From: Methanobacteriota archaeon
GTDB lineage: Archaea > Thermoplasmatota > Thermoplasmata > UBA10834
DNA: 57,357 nt
Direction of reading: 5' to 3'
Assembly: GCA_020348345.1 (NCBI GenBank)
Contig: CP070748.1
Coordinates: forward strand, 513,210 to 570,566
In this document: positions 17,401 to 25,199 of the stretch, piece by piece
How positions within the stretch are numbered: the stretch's first letter is position 1
Layout of the letters: each line of letters begins with the position of its first letter
Translations under genes and position numbers: made by a program
The notes under the pieces: generated by a model
What the model was told of the DNA's origin: nothing
What the model saw: only the letters and a program-made list of their open reading frames with translations
Database searches by the model: none

Positions 17401-17408
17401 TTTTATAT
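17401..17408 (-). promoter_or_regulatory. TATA box for eL41 and possibly tRNA-Trp
   Basis: On the minus strand this reads ATATAAAA. It is about 47 bases before the eL41 start, which predicts a leader of about 20 bases carrying the AAGGAG ribosome-binding site. Since tRNA-Trp begins only 25 bases after the eL41 stop, one transcript may cover both. Confidence 0.6.
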
Positions 17409-17426
17409 GCCTTTTGATGGGCGCAG

Positions 17427-17546
17427 CGGGCCGGTCGGGAGTTTCGGGCGTTTCGACGCCTTTCGAACCCGAGACCACTGGCTGTCTTCGATCCTGAAAT
17501 CGGACCGTAGAAGGCCAGTGCTATATCCGGACTAAGCCACCGGCCC
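17427..17546 (-). tRNA. tRNA-Arg (UCU) with two BHB introns, one in the T loop
   Basis: Acceptor GGGCCGG pairs with CCGGCCC; the anticodon TCT is at 17509-17511; the discriminator is G at 17427. Intron 1 (17484-17507, 24 bases) lies at the canonical site 37/38. Its splice motif is textbook: anticodon stem CTGGC/GCCAG, four-pair helix CTTC/GAAG and two three-base bulges TAC and ACA. Intron 2 (17441-17461, 21 bases) lies between nucleotides 59 and 60. T stem TCGGG/CCCGA, four-pair helix TTCG/CGAA, bulges AAA and ACT and inner stem GGCGT/ACGCC again form a strict motif. Removing both gives a normal seven-base anticodon loop and the standard T loop TTCGAAT. Confidence 0.95.
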
Positions 17547-17575
17547 ATCTGGCCGGATGACACATGAGTCCCCCT

Positions 17576-17585
17576 GTATAAAACC
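17576..17585 (-). promoter_or_regulatory. TATA box for tRNA-Arg
   Basis: On the minus strand this reads GGTTTTATAC, with the TATA core centred 34 bases before the tRNA 5' end. It lies in the short region shared with the divergent PAC2 gene. Confidence 0.6.
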
Positions 17586-17658
17586 TTGGCTGAGCTGATT
17601 GGGTACGCAAACCTCGGGAATCAACGTCACCCGTCCGGGTTATGCGAACGCTTTAAGG

Positions 17659-17665
17659 ATTATAT
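17659..17665 (+). promoter_or_regulatory. TATA box for the PAC2-family gene
   Basis: ATTATAT is centred 28 bases before the ATG at 17690, the spacing expected of a leaderless archaeal mRNA. Confidence 0.6.
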
Positions 17666-17689
17666 CTTTCATACAGTCAAACGTTCAAG

Positions 17690-18463
17690 ATGAACGAGAT
17701 TGAGATAGTCGAGCTCAAGAAGACAGATCTCAGAAATGCTGTGGTCATTGATGGCTTCCCCAGTGTGGGGCTTGTGAGCTCGATCGTTGCCAACTATCTG
17801 ATAGCGCTGCTGAAGATGGAGTACATCGCAGTGATGGACTCCAATCTGTTCCCTACCGTGTCACTGATACGCGATGCAGAACCGCTAGGTCCAGCAAGAG
17901 TCTACGCTCGCCCGAACCTTCAGCCAGGTGAGCGGCAGGTGGTCGTCTTCTCGACCGAGTTGCAGCCTTCTGCCAATCTTCTGAGACCGCTTGGAAGAGC
18001 AATGATCGACTTCGCAGAGCATCAGAGATGCAGCCTAATCATTTCTGCCGGTGGCTTGATAGTTGAGGGTGAGGAGACCGAGAAGGAGGAGGAAGAGAAA
18101 GGCGAAGTATCGGTCTACGGTATAGCGAGCACGGAGAGGGCTGAGGAATTGCTGAGGACGGCCGATGCGAAGCAATTCACGGAAGGAGTCATCTCCGGCA
18201 CCGCAGGCGTGCTACTGAACGAAGGGGGGAGACGGGGCATGGATGTCATCACTCTGTTGGCGGAGGCTCGACCTGACATGGCAGACGCCCGCGCGGCCGC
18301 ATTGATACTCACCGCCATCGACCAAATGATCATGCACCTCAACCTCAATGTCGAGCCACTTTGCAAGGAAGCGGAAAGACTCGAAGCCCAGCTGAAGCTT
18401 CTTCACAAAGATGCGGAGAAGAAGAGCAGAGCTGCAACACCTGTTGTTGCAGGGTATCGATAG
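17690..18463 (+). CDS. PAC2-family protein (proteasome assembly chaperone-like)
   Basis: A 257-residue cytoplasmic protein of the PAC2 family, which includes eukaryotic proteasome assembly chaperones and archaeal homologues with ATP-grasp-like or proteasome-linked roles. Family signs are VIDGFPSVGLVSSIVANYLI near the N-terminus, FPTVSLIRDAEPLGPARVY, ISAGGLI and GVISGTAGVLL. An acidic Glu/Lys-rich loop (residues 125-138) separates two halves, and the last 40 residues form a probable coiled helix (EAERLEAQLKLLHKDAEKK). It has its own TATA box and probably a leaderless transcript. No proteasome subunit gene is nearby, so a proteasome role is family knowledge only. Confidence 0.88.
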   Translation: MNEIEIVELKKTDLRNAVVIDGFPSVGLVSSIVANYLIALLKMEYIAVMDSNLFPTVSLIRDAEPLGPARVYARPNLQPGERQVVVFSTELQPSANLLRPLGRAMIDFAEHQRCSLIISAGGLIVEGEETEKEEEEKGEVSVYGIASTERAEELLRTADAKQFTEGVISGTAGVLLNEGGRRGMDVITLLAEARPDMADARAAALILTAIDQMIMHLNLNVEPLCKEAERLEAQLKLLHKDAEKKSRAATPVVAGYR

Positions 18464-18588
18464 GCTCAACCCGTTGTCGCCTCTCAGGAAATTTATTATA
18501 TTCATCACTGGTTGGTGCATTGTTTGGCGACGGAGTTCTAGCACGAGGAGATACGACTGGCTGGGAGAGGAGGTTGGCCACTGGGTAG

Positions 18589-19770
18589 GTGCTTCGGTTG
18601 ATAGACTTGTTTTTCACCGGAATACTCTCTTCGGTCGTTGTACTCTGGCTATTGGGAATTCGCGGAGTGTTCATAGGACGTCTCACTTCCCTCATCAAGA
18701 GGAACCTCCGCGTTACATCCGTTCTGCTTTGGTCTGGGTTCATCGCCTTTGCTGTTCTGTTTGTTGTGTATTTCGACTACTTCGATGAGATTCACGATAT
18801 TGATGAAGCTGTTCAGGCCGCGGTCAAGAACTACCTGGCCGGCGGGAACCCATATGAGGAATACGTCGTCCCGCGTTTCTGGGGGAAATACGCTCCAAAT
18901 GTCGCGTGGACGATGGGGCCATACAATTACCTTCCTCTCGATCTCTTCACTTATGTCGGTCTTCATGAAGCCCTCGGGTGGATGGGCTCCCCACTGTGGT
19001 TTGTAATCGCCAATCTGATGCTATCAGGCGCCGCCTTCGCTGTTCTGAGGACTCTCTTGAAAGCCGATTGGATTGCCTACGCTCCAGTAGCGGGAATCGT
19101 CATGTTATTCTTCTCCTTCGATAATGCATCATTCACGCTCCTTCTTATGGTTCTGTCCATGTTTGCCTACACTCGCTTAAGGTGGCATCCCGGAGCCTTG
19201 GCAATTCTGATAATGGGGTTGGCAACGATGACCAAGGTATTTGCTGGTATCCCACTGGTTGTGCTCATTCTCTTTGAACTTCAGAACAGCGCGAGAGCCA
19301 GGAACTGGAGACAGGCTGTCGAGACGGTGGCTGCTTCTGCAATCTGCGTTGGGATAGCGTTGTTGTTGATGCTTCCTTTCGGTGTCGATGCCGTGCTCGA
19401 CGCCGCGGTCTTCTTCCACGCTAGCGAGGAGCTGCGAGAAGGCACCTCGGTGGGTGGGACGCTGCTCAGCGAAATACTTCACGACAGCACCTATTTCACA
19501 ATGGTCAGCGCGGCAGTGGTGTTCGCCTCTCTAGTCGTGGGAATGCGATTGAAAAGCCTTAACGATCGCGTATTGCTGGCGACAACCGCTTTCTTGCTGG
19601 TCGCCATCAAGAGCAGCCTGGCACCGCTGTTGGTCGTGGGCCTGTTCCTTATTCTCCGGTTGAAGGAGCTCGCCGATGCCCAGATTTCGACTGGTCTGGG
19701 AACCGATGAGGTTTCTTCTAGACGTGGCACCCCCTCCTCTCGAAAGAACAGGGATATTGGCAATCACTAG
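18589..19770 (+). CDS. Polytopic membrane protein, GT-C glycosyltransferase-like
   Basis: A 393-residue protein with about ten hydrophobic segments. After the second helix comes DYFDEIHDIDEAVQAAVKNYLAGGNPYEEYVVPRFW: an acidic first outer loop followed by NPY. This is the layout of GT-C transferases that use polyprenol-phosphate sugars, such as mannosyltransferases of the DUF2029 type. The middle repeats short helices around TMTKVFAGIPLVVLI. The start is a GTG directly after an in-frame stop, with GGAGAGGAGGT about 13 bases upstream. The last 30 residues are polar and cytoplasmic. The acceptor is unknown, and another polyprenol-linked or transport role is possible. Confidence 0.6.
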   Translation: MLRLIDLFFTGILSSVVVLWLLGIRGVFIGRLTSLIKRNLRVTSVLLWSGFIAFAVLFVVYFDYFDEIHDIDEAVQAAVKNYLAGGNPYEEYVVPRFWGKYAPNVAWTMGPYNYLPLDLFTYVGLHEALGWMGSPLWFVIANLMLSGAAFAVLRTLLKADWIAYAPVAGIVMLFFSFDNASFTLLLMVLSMFAYTRLRWHPGALAILIMGLATMTKVFAGIPLVVLILFELQNSARARNWRQAVETVAASAICVGIALLLMLPFGVDAVLDAAVFFHASEELREGTSVGGTLLSEILHDSTYFTMVSAAVVFASLVVGMRLKSLNDRVLLATTAFLLVAIKSSLAPLLVVGLFLILRLKELADAQISTGLGTDEVSSRRGTPSSRKNRDIGNH

Positions 19771-19896
19771 CCCTCCTATCACAGACATTAATCTTGGCTC
19801 TGCCTCTATTTGCATCTGTTCCTAAACTAATATCTATGGTTTCTTCCATCCATGAAAGGAGGCCGGTTGTCTGAAACAGGCTTCGAGGAGAATAGT

Positions 19897-21237
19897 ATGT
19901 CTGCCAAATACGGTTCAGTAAAGAGTTCCGAGGTTCCTGGTCCGAAGTCCACTGAGCTCAGCAAGCTCAGAGAACTGTTGATTGCCAAAGGCGTCGGGAT
20001 CGTCGCACCGGTGTTCATCGAGAAGGCCGAAGGCTCTCTCCTAACTGACATCGACGGAAACGTCTTCATAGACATGGGCAGCGGAATCGGCGTCACGAAC
20101 GTTGGACATCGGCCGACCGAGGTGGAGGCCGCCATAAAGGCACAGGCTGAGAAGTTCATCCACACGTGCTTTCAGGTCACTCCCTACGAGAGTTATCTGC
20201 GAGTTGCCGAGAAGATCGCGCAGCTCGCTCCGGGGAAGGGACTGACCAAATCCGTGCTGTTCAATGCAGGTGCAGAGGCAGTGGAGAATTCGGTGAAGAT
20301 CTCCAGGCACTACAATAAGAAGGTAGCCGCCTTCTCGTTCAATCATGGGTTCCACGGCAGGACCATGATGGCTCTTGCTCTGACCGCAAAGGAGATGCCA
20401 TACAAGGCTGGATATGGTCCCCTTCCAGAGACATACAAGGTGGAGTTCGCGTACTGCTATCGGTGCCCGTTCGATATGACCTATCCTTCGTGCGCCATCG
20501 CTTGCGCAGACAAGATAGACGAGATGTGGTCATCGCCCCAGTTCGAAGGAAAGGTTTCGTCATTGATAGGCGAGCCGATAGCAGGCGAGGGAGGGTTCAT
20601 AGTGCCTCCCAAGGAATTCTATCCAAAGGTATCCAAGATATGCAAGAAGCACGACGTCGTCTACATTGACGACGAGATTCAGACTGGCGCCGGCAGGACT
20701 GGCAAGATGTGGTGCGTGGAGCACTGGCCTGGAACTGAACCAGACATGTTGGTCTCCGGCAAAGGCATTGGAGGAGGCTTCCCGCTCTCGGCAGTGACTG
20801 GAAGATCGAAGATCATGGACGCCCCGCAGGTTGGCGGCTTGGGAGGCACATTCGGTGGCAACCCGATAGCATGCGCGGCAGCGCTCGCCCAGATGGAGAT
20901 CATAGAGAAGAGCCTGGGCAATGTGGAGAGAATCAACTCGTACATGCTGAAGCGTCTCAAGGAGATGCAGCAGAAACACCCAGTCATCGGCGAGGTAAGG
21001 GGCATGGGCGCGATGATGGCCCTAGAGCTTGTCAGCGATCAGACCACAAAGGAGCCTGCAGCGAAGGAGGCGGGCGCCGTGAAGAACGCGGCGTTGAAGA
21101 GAGGCCTGCTCATACTGACCTGCGGGACTTACAACAATGTGATTCGGATGCACCCCTCGATCCTGATGCCGCAGGATATGGTAGAGGAATCCATGGACAC
21201 CCTCGAGGAGAGCTTCGACGAGGTAATGAAAGCCTGA
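19897..21237 (+). CDS. Class III aminotransferase, 4-aminobutyrate aminotransferase-like
   Basis: A 446-residue PLP aminotransferase close to GABA and omega-amino-acid transaminases. It shows VPGPKS at the N-terminus, FNAGAEAVENSVKISR for the phosphate loop, GFHGRT, GEPIAGEGGFIVPP, DDEIQTGAGRTGK and the PLP lysine in VSGKGIGGGFPLS. A Cys-containing segment (YCYRCPFDMTYPSCAIACADK) is a feature of archaeal and thermophile members. I preferred the ATG at 19897, with GAGGAG 7 bases upstream, over one at 19852, although a TATA-like box near 19830 would allow a leaderless start at the latter. It probably handles GABA or a basic amino acid in catabolism. Confidence 0.85.
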   Translation: MSAKYGSVKSSEVPGPKSTELSKLRELLIAKGVGIVAPVFIEKAEGSLLTDIDGNVFIDMGSGIGVTNVGHRPTEVEAAIKAQAEKFIHTCFQVTPYESYLRVAEKIAQLAPGKGLTKSVLFNAGAEAVENSVKISRHYNKKVAAFSFNHGFHGRTMMALALTAKEMPYKAGYGPLPETYKVEFAYCYRCPFDMTYPSCAIACADKIDEMWSSPQFEGKVSSLIGEPIAGEGGFIVPPKEFYPKVSKICKKHDVVYIDDEIQTGAGRTGKMWCVEHWPGTEPDMLVSGKGIGGGFPLSAVTGRSKIMDAPQVGGLGGTFGGNPIACAAALAQMEIIEKSLGNVERINSYMLKRLKEMQQKHPVIGEVRGMGAMMALELVSDQTTKEPAAKEAGAVKNAALKRGLLILTCGTYNNVIRMHPSILMPQDMVEESMDTLEESFDEVMKA

Positions 21238-21276
21238 CGGTGCATGCGTGCAGCGCCGATGGAGGACGCGTCACGC

Positions 21277-21864
21277 TCAAAGGCCTCTGTCTATTGCCAG
21301 AGCGTTTGCCGCTGCAAGATCCGCCTCGTCATTGATGTTCACGGCGAGTAATGGGTCGTCCAGCTCGAAAGTCGCCGTATCCGGATTGGGCGTTGCTATG
21401 TTCAAGCCAACCCAGGCAAACTCATCGCCGCCGTCATTCATGGCAAGTGAATTCTCTCTAGGTGCTCCCTGTACCTTGGAAGCTGAAATCACCCCCGCGA
21501 GGCTCCTGCCATCAAATGCCTTCAGCAGCAATGCGACATGAGCCCTGGTTACGAAGGGCACATCCACATTCAGGGTGAGGAGCTGAGGATAGGTCTTCAA
21601 AAGGTGAACTACGTCCTCGTGATATCCCTCGCCGGGGGTTTCGATAACTTCAACTCCCAGTTGCGCGGCCTTTTCTGCTGTGTGGGGTGTATGCGGCGAT
21701 GTGGCCACAAGCACCTTGGTCACCTCTTTCAATGACAACGTTTCCAGAGACCTCTGCAGTAATGTCTTGTGGCCGACTTCCAGCAACGCCTTCTCGACCT
21801 TCGTCTTGAACCTGGTTGCCTTCCCGCCAGCCATTACGACAGCGATCAGATTATCAACACCCAA
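21277..21864 (-). CDS. cobY: GTP:adenosylcobinamide-phosphate guanylyltransferase CobY
   Basis: CobY is the archaeal replacement for bacterial CobU. It transfers GMP to adenosylcobinamide phosphate, activating it for nucleotide-loop joining. This 195-residue protein has the nucleotidyltransferase signature VVMAGGKATRF with EKALLEVG, then TLNVDVPFVT for metal binding and LAVNINDEADL near the end, all as in MobA/CobY proteins. The start is a TTG inside the 3' end of cobS (19-base overlap), so translation is probably coupled. It is the last gene of cobZ-cobS-cobY. A general NTP transferase is the alternative, but the context is decisive. Confidence 0.88.
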   Translation of the reverse strand: MGVDNLIAVVMAGGKATRFKTKVEKALLEVGHKTLLQRSLETLSLKEVTKVLVATSPHTPHTAEKAAQLGVEVIETPGEGYHEDVVHLLKTYPQLLTLNVDVPFVTRAHVALLLKAFDGRSLAGVISASKVQGAPRENSLAMNDGGDEFAWVGLNIATPNPDTATFELDDPLLAVNINDEADLAAANALAIDRGL

Positions 21865-22625
21865 AGGATAAGGGAGCTCATTCTCCCAATCTCATTGGCA
21901 GCGCCGAAAACGTCTCCAGAAACCCCACCGAATTGCGTGCGTGCGACAATGGTAACGGCGGCTCCAGCAGCTATTCCTGCAAGAAGGATAATCGACGCGA
22001 AACCCGCGAGAAGAGCGCAAGGGCCAATGGCAATGGCGAGAGCGGCTGCAAACGTTCGTGCGTTCGCCTTCTCTACGAAAGCTGATCCCATGCCTCGGTG
22101 TGCGCTTGGGCCAATCAGCATGGAGGTGTTCATGGCCAGCTTGCCACTCACCTCAGATAGGACAAATCCGAAGGCAACGGGGATTCCCCATGGGATCAGA
22201 GCAAAGCCAATGGTATAATCAGCCTTCGCACAGAGCCGAGTCGCCAAGGCGAAGAAGATTAGCAGGTACACCGCCACGACAATCACAGCAGCAACGCCTA
22301 TGTGCGGATCCTTCATCACGGCGCGCTTTCTGTCACTATTTCCACTCGCGATGGCACCGTCAGCAAGATCGGCCAATCCCTCAGTATGGATTATTCCGGT
22401 TATCGCATACATCGCGGCGATGAGCAGCCCGCCTGAAACCAGCGAGTCTTCCCGGCCAAACACATGCCCCAGGACGGTGCAGATAAGAGCGGCCATCATG
22501 CCGACCAGCAACCCGATCAGGGGGAAGAGATACTGTTGCTCCGCCGCTGACTCAAGATTCACAGCAGAACCAGGCAGCCTGATTCGGGTGAGAAGTCCTA
22601 GGAGCGCTCTGGTCATTGTTATCAC
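21846..22625 (-). CDS. cobS: Adenosylcobinamide-GDP ribazoletransferase (cobalamin synthase) CobS
   Basis: CobS joins adenosylcobinamide-GDP to alpha-ribazole (or its phosphate), completing the coenzyme in the membrane. The 259-residue protein has about six to seven helices and the active-site segment GIIHTEGLADLADG followed by DRKRAVMKDPHIG, the CobS signature; HTEGLAD replaces the more usual HxDGLAD. IGPSAHRGMG and RTQFGGVSGDVFGAANEIGR are further family marks. Its ATG overlaps the cobZ stop by four bases (ATGA) and its 3' end overlaps cobY, so all three are coupled. Confidence 0.95.
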   Translation of the reverse strand: MITMTRALLGLLTRIRLPGSAVNLESAAEQQYLFPLIGLLVGMMAALICTVLGHVFGREDSLVSGGLLIAAMYAITGIIHTEGLADLADGAIASGNSDRKRAVMKDPHIGVAAVIVVAVYLLIFFALATRLCAKADYTIGFALIPWGIPVAFGFVLSEVSGKLAMNTSMLIGPSAHRGMGSAFVEKANARTFAAALAIAIGPCALLAGFASIILLAGIAAGAAVTIVARTQFGGVSGDVFGAANEIGRMSSLILWVLII

Positions 22626-23056
22626 TCAAAGGCGCGGGTCATCGACGCCGCCACGAGGGCTCCCACGGCGTCATCCATGAAAGGGGGTAAGTCACCAATA
22701 ACTCCTGGCTTTTCGCGATCATATCTGACGTAGTTGAACAAGCCCTTCTTGCCAGCGATGTACTCGGCAATCGACATTCCGATGAGTTCGTCTGCGACCA
22801 AGGATGCCGGGTCTTCCGATTGCGACGGAGCCGTTTGGTCAGTTGACGACAACAGTTCATCCAGATAGGATGCAGCGGCCAGCAACAAACACACATTCTG
22901 ATCTTCAAGGAAGATCAGCAACAATTCACGCAGTCTGTTCTTCGCCTTCTCAACGTCTTCATTCTTGCTCCCACTGACATAGAGGTCGAAGCCGGCATCC
23001 ACCAGATCTTCAAGCGTCAATCCGTGCTTGGCGAGTATGGGCATCGCTCTCTCCAT
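22622..23056 (-). CDS. cobZ: Alpha-ribazole phosphatase CobZ (PgpA-like)
   Basis: A 144-residue helical protein of the PgpA-related CobZ group, the archaeal enzyme removing phosphate from alpha-ribazole phosphate or cobalamin phosphate. The C-terminal half carries DELIGMSIAEYIAGKKGLFNYVRYDREKPG followed by PPFMDDAVGALVAA, the acidic/Lys/Asp pattern typical of the family. It is first in the minus arm of the cobalamin module, followed with a four-base overlap by cobS. Its start is 25 bases from the shared palindrome. Phosphatidylglycerophosphatase activity is the alternative for PgpA proteins, but the location supports CobZ. Confidence 0.88.
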   Translation of the reverse strand: MERAMPILAKHGLTLEDLVDAGFDLYVSGSKNEDVEKAKNRLRELLLIFLEDQNVCLLLAAASYLDELLSSTDQTAPSQSEDPASLVADELIGMSIAEYIAGKKGLFNYVRYDREKPGVIGDLPPFMDDAVGALVAASMTRAFE

Positions 23057-23080
23057 GAGTCCTGAAGCCTCCGTGGCGGC

Positions 23081-23101
23081 GAAAGTGTAAAATACACTTT
23101 C
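23081..23101. promoter_or_regulatory. Palindromic operator-like site shared by the divergent cobalamin operons
   Basis: A perfect inverted repeat with arms GAAAGTGTA and TACACTTTC around AAA. It is centred in the 76-base gap between the cobZ and cobT starts. Its middle (TAAAATA) resembles a TATA box in both directions: a start 25 bases leftward gives a 9-base leader for cobZ, and one 25 bases rightward gives about 16 bases before cobT including AAAGGTGGT. A dimeric winged-helix repressor bound here would block both promoters. The site is seen directly; its role is inferred. Confidence 0.7.
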
Positions 23102-23132
23102 AATATTTCAAGTTTGCTTTAAAGGTGGTCGC

Positions 23133-24197
23133 CTGAAACCTATCGAGGACTACATCTCGGAGATAGAGAAGGCAGATTGGGAGGCTTCCGAGGCCGCTCG
23201 GACGGCTCAGAACACGCTGACCAAACCTCCAGGAAGCCTCGGCAAGCTCGAGGAGCTGTCAATCAGATTGGCGGGGATGACAGGCATTTCGAGGCCATCA
23301 TTGGGGACAAAGGTCGTCTTCACCATGGCAGCAGACCATGGCGTGACAACTGAAGGCGTGAGCGCCTACCCTTCCGAGGTCACCCGTCAGATGGTCCTCA
23401 ATTTCGCGACGGGGGGCGCAGCCATCAACGTCCTGGCCAGGCACGTAGGAGCCGAGGTCAGAGTAGTTGACATGGGCGTGGCCTCCGATGAGAGCTGGCC
23501 TAGCTGCGTCGTGAATCGCAAGGTAGCGGCGGGCACCAGGAATATGGCAAAGGACAGGGCAATGACGGTGGAGGAGGCTCGGAGCTGCCTTGAGATCGGG
23601 GCGGAACTCGCGACTCAGGCTGTTCAGAATGGCGCTGGCGCAATTGCAGTTGGCGACATGGGCATCGGCAACACAACCGCTGCAAGCGCGATAACTTCAG
23701 TAATCACAGGGAGAACACCAGCAGAGGTTACGGGAAGAGGCACAGGAATTGACGATTCCCGACTCAAGCTCAAGATATCTGCAATTGAGAAAGCGATTGA
23801 GACCAACTCGCCAGACGCTTCCGACGGCATCGACACACTGTCAAAAGTGGGTGGTTTCGAGATAGGAGGAATGGCTGGCGTGTTACTAGGCGCCGCCTCT
23901 TCACGCGTCCCCGTATTCCTGGATGGCTTTGTTTCGAGTTCGGCAGGCCTCATCGCCGCAACAATATGTCCATTGTCTGTGGATTTCATGATCGCGTCGC
24001 ATCTCTCAGCTGAACCGGGCCACAAGTACATCCTCGAGCATCTTCGCCTCGTGCCGTTGCTCGACCTTAACATGAGGCTTGGTGAGGGCACGGGGGCAGC
24101 TCTGGCATTCAGTGTTGCGGAGGCTGCCTGCAAGATCGTGGCCGAGATGGCGACGTTCGATAGCGCGGGCGTCTCTGGGGTGCGCGGCGAGGACTGA
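23133..24197 (+). CDS. cobT: Nicotinate-nucleotide:base phosphoribosyltransferase CobT, apparent CTG start
   Basis: CobT makes alpha-ribazole phosphate from nicotinate mononucleotide and the lower-ligand base, usually dimethylbenzimidazole. The 354-residue frame has LTKPPGSLGKLEELS (binding-site motif), MAADHGVTTEGVSAYP, GDMGIGNTTAASAI and the catalytic Glu in RLGEGTGAALA. The conserved LTKPPGSLG lies upstream of any ATG, GTG or TTG in this frame. The best start is the CTG at 23133, four bases after a ribosome-site-like AAAGGTGGT. It heads the plus arm, with btuF 28 bases on. A sequencing error removing a normal start is the alternative explanation. Confidence 0.93.
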   Translation: MKPIEDYISEIEKADWEASEAARTAQNTLTKPPGSLGKLEELSIRLAGMTGISRPSLGTKVVFTMAADHGVTTEGVSAYPSEVTRQMVLNFATGGAAINVLARHVGAEVRVVDMGVASDESWPSCVVNRKVAAGTRNMAKDRAMTVEEARSCLEIGAELATQAVQNGAGAIAVGDMGIGNTTAASAITSVITGRTPAEVTGRGTGIDDSRLKLKISAIEKAIETNSPDASDGIDTLSKVGGFEIGGMAGVLLGAASSRVPVFLDGFVSSSAGLIAATICPLSVDFMIASHLSAEPGHKYILEHLRLVPLLDLNMRLGEGTGAALAFSVAEAACKIVAEMATFDSAGVSGVRGED

Positions 24198-24225
24198 ATC
24201 AAGAGATGATTAGAGGTGAAGAGAT

Positions 24226-25164
24226 ATGGATAGGATGTTGGCTAAGAAGGAATTCACGGTCTGGATAACGCTGACAGTCGTGGTCTCCTCAGTGATTGCG
24301 TTCACAGGGGGTTATATGGTTGGCGCAACCACTAGTGGAGAGGACGAGGGAATTTTACTGGTCGACGACTACGGCAGAACCATCAAATTGGACAAGATAC
24401 CTGAAAGAATTGTGTCAACGGCTCCTACGCCCACCGAGATCCTGTTCGCAGTGGGCGCAGGGGATCTCGTTGTAGGTGTTGACGAGTACAGTGACTATCC
24501 TGCTGAGGTTCTCAACATCACGAAGGTGGGTTCTTATACTCTGAGCACAGAGGTGATTATCAGCCTTCAGCCAGACCTGATAGTATCAAGCGATTTGGTG
24601 CCGATAGCACAACTCGAATTGCTTGAAGATAATGGCATACCTTTTGTAGTACTCGCTACCAGAAGTCTTGACGATGTGACGAAGGATATCAGACTTGTCG
24701 GCATACTCACGGGACACGTTGAAGAGGCAAATGCATTAGCCGACAGCCTCGAGGCTAGAATCGAAGCTGTGACTGAGAAGACCCAAGCAGAGGGAGTTGT
24801 GAAGCCGCGAGTATATCTCGAGTATTATCCTTACTGGACATATGGTCCTGGGTCTTTCGGGAATGATCTCATTGCGCTGGCCGGTGGCATTAATATAGCT
24901 GAGAACACAACTAGCGAGTACCCAATGGTCTCCAGCGAGCTTGTGATCGCTCAGGACCCCGAGATCATAATCTATACGATAGGCTACATGACCACCACGA
25001 CCGCGGAAGAGATATCTCTGCGTCCTGGATGGGGCGAAATAACCGCTGTAGCGGAAGGGAACATCCTATCGATGGATGATAATCTGATCAGCCGATACGG
25101 TCCGAGGATTGTGGATGGCCTCGAGGAGCTCGCCGCCCTGCTGCATCCGGATCTGTTCTCTTAG
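24226..25164 (+). CDS. btuF: Cobalamin-type ABC substrate-binding protein BtuF
   Basis: A 312-residue extracellular binding protein tethered by an N-terminal helix (residues 11-33). The mature part begins with an acidic linker, then DDYGRTIKLDKIPERIVSTAPTPTEILFAVGAGDLVVGVDEYSDYP, the standard cobalamin/iron-siderophore (class III) start. Two lobes follow, with QPDLIVSS and the C-terminal RPGWGEITAVAEGNI. It lies between cobT and btuC in one operon. Cobalamin or cobinamide is the probable ligand from context; the family also binds haem and siderophores. Confidence 0.9.
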   Translation: MDRMLAKKEFTVWITLTVVVSSVIAFTGGYMVGATTSGEDEGILLVDDYGRTIKLDKIPERIVSTAPTPTEILFAVGAGDLVVGVDEYSDYPAEVLNITKVGSYTLSTEVIISLQPDLIVSSDLVPIAQLELLEDNGIPFVVLATRSLDDVTKDIRLVGILTGHVEEANALADSLEARIEAVTEKTQAEGVVKPRVYLEYYPYWTYGPGSFGNDLIALAGGINIAENTTSEYPMVSSELVIAQDPEIIIYTIGYMTTTTAEEISLRPGWGEITAVAEGNILSMDDNLISRYGPRIVDGLEELAALLHPDLFS

Positions 25165-25199
25165 TGCAACGGTGGCGAAGCCGGAAAAGGGAGAGGCAA

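Noticed and set aside
17321..17563. Minus-strand frame of about 80 codons over tRNA-Arg and eL41
   Set aside because: It overlaps a well-folded tRNA gene and the promoter of eL41, with no protein-like features.
22981..23133. Cobalamin riboswitch before cobZ or cobT
   Set aside because: The gap between the starts is only 76 bases and contains no B12-box-like element; a protein-bound palindrome explains it better.
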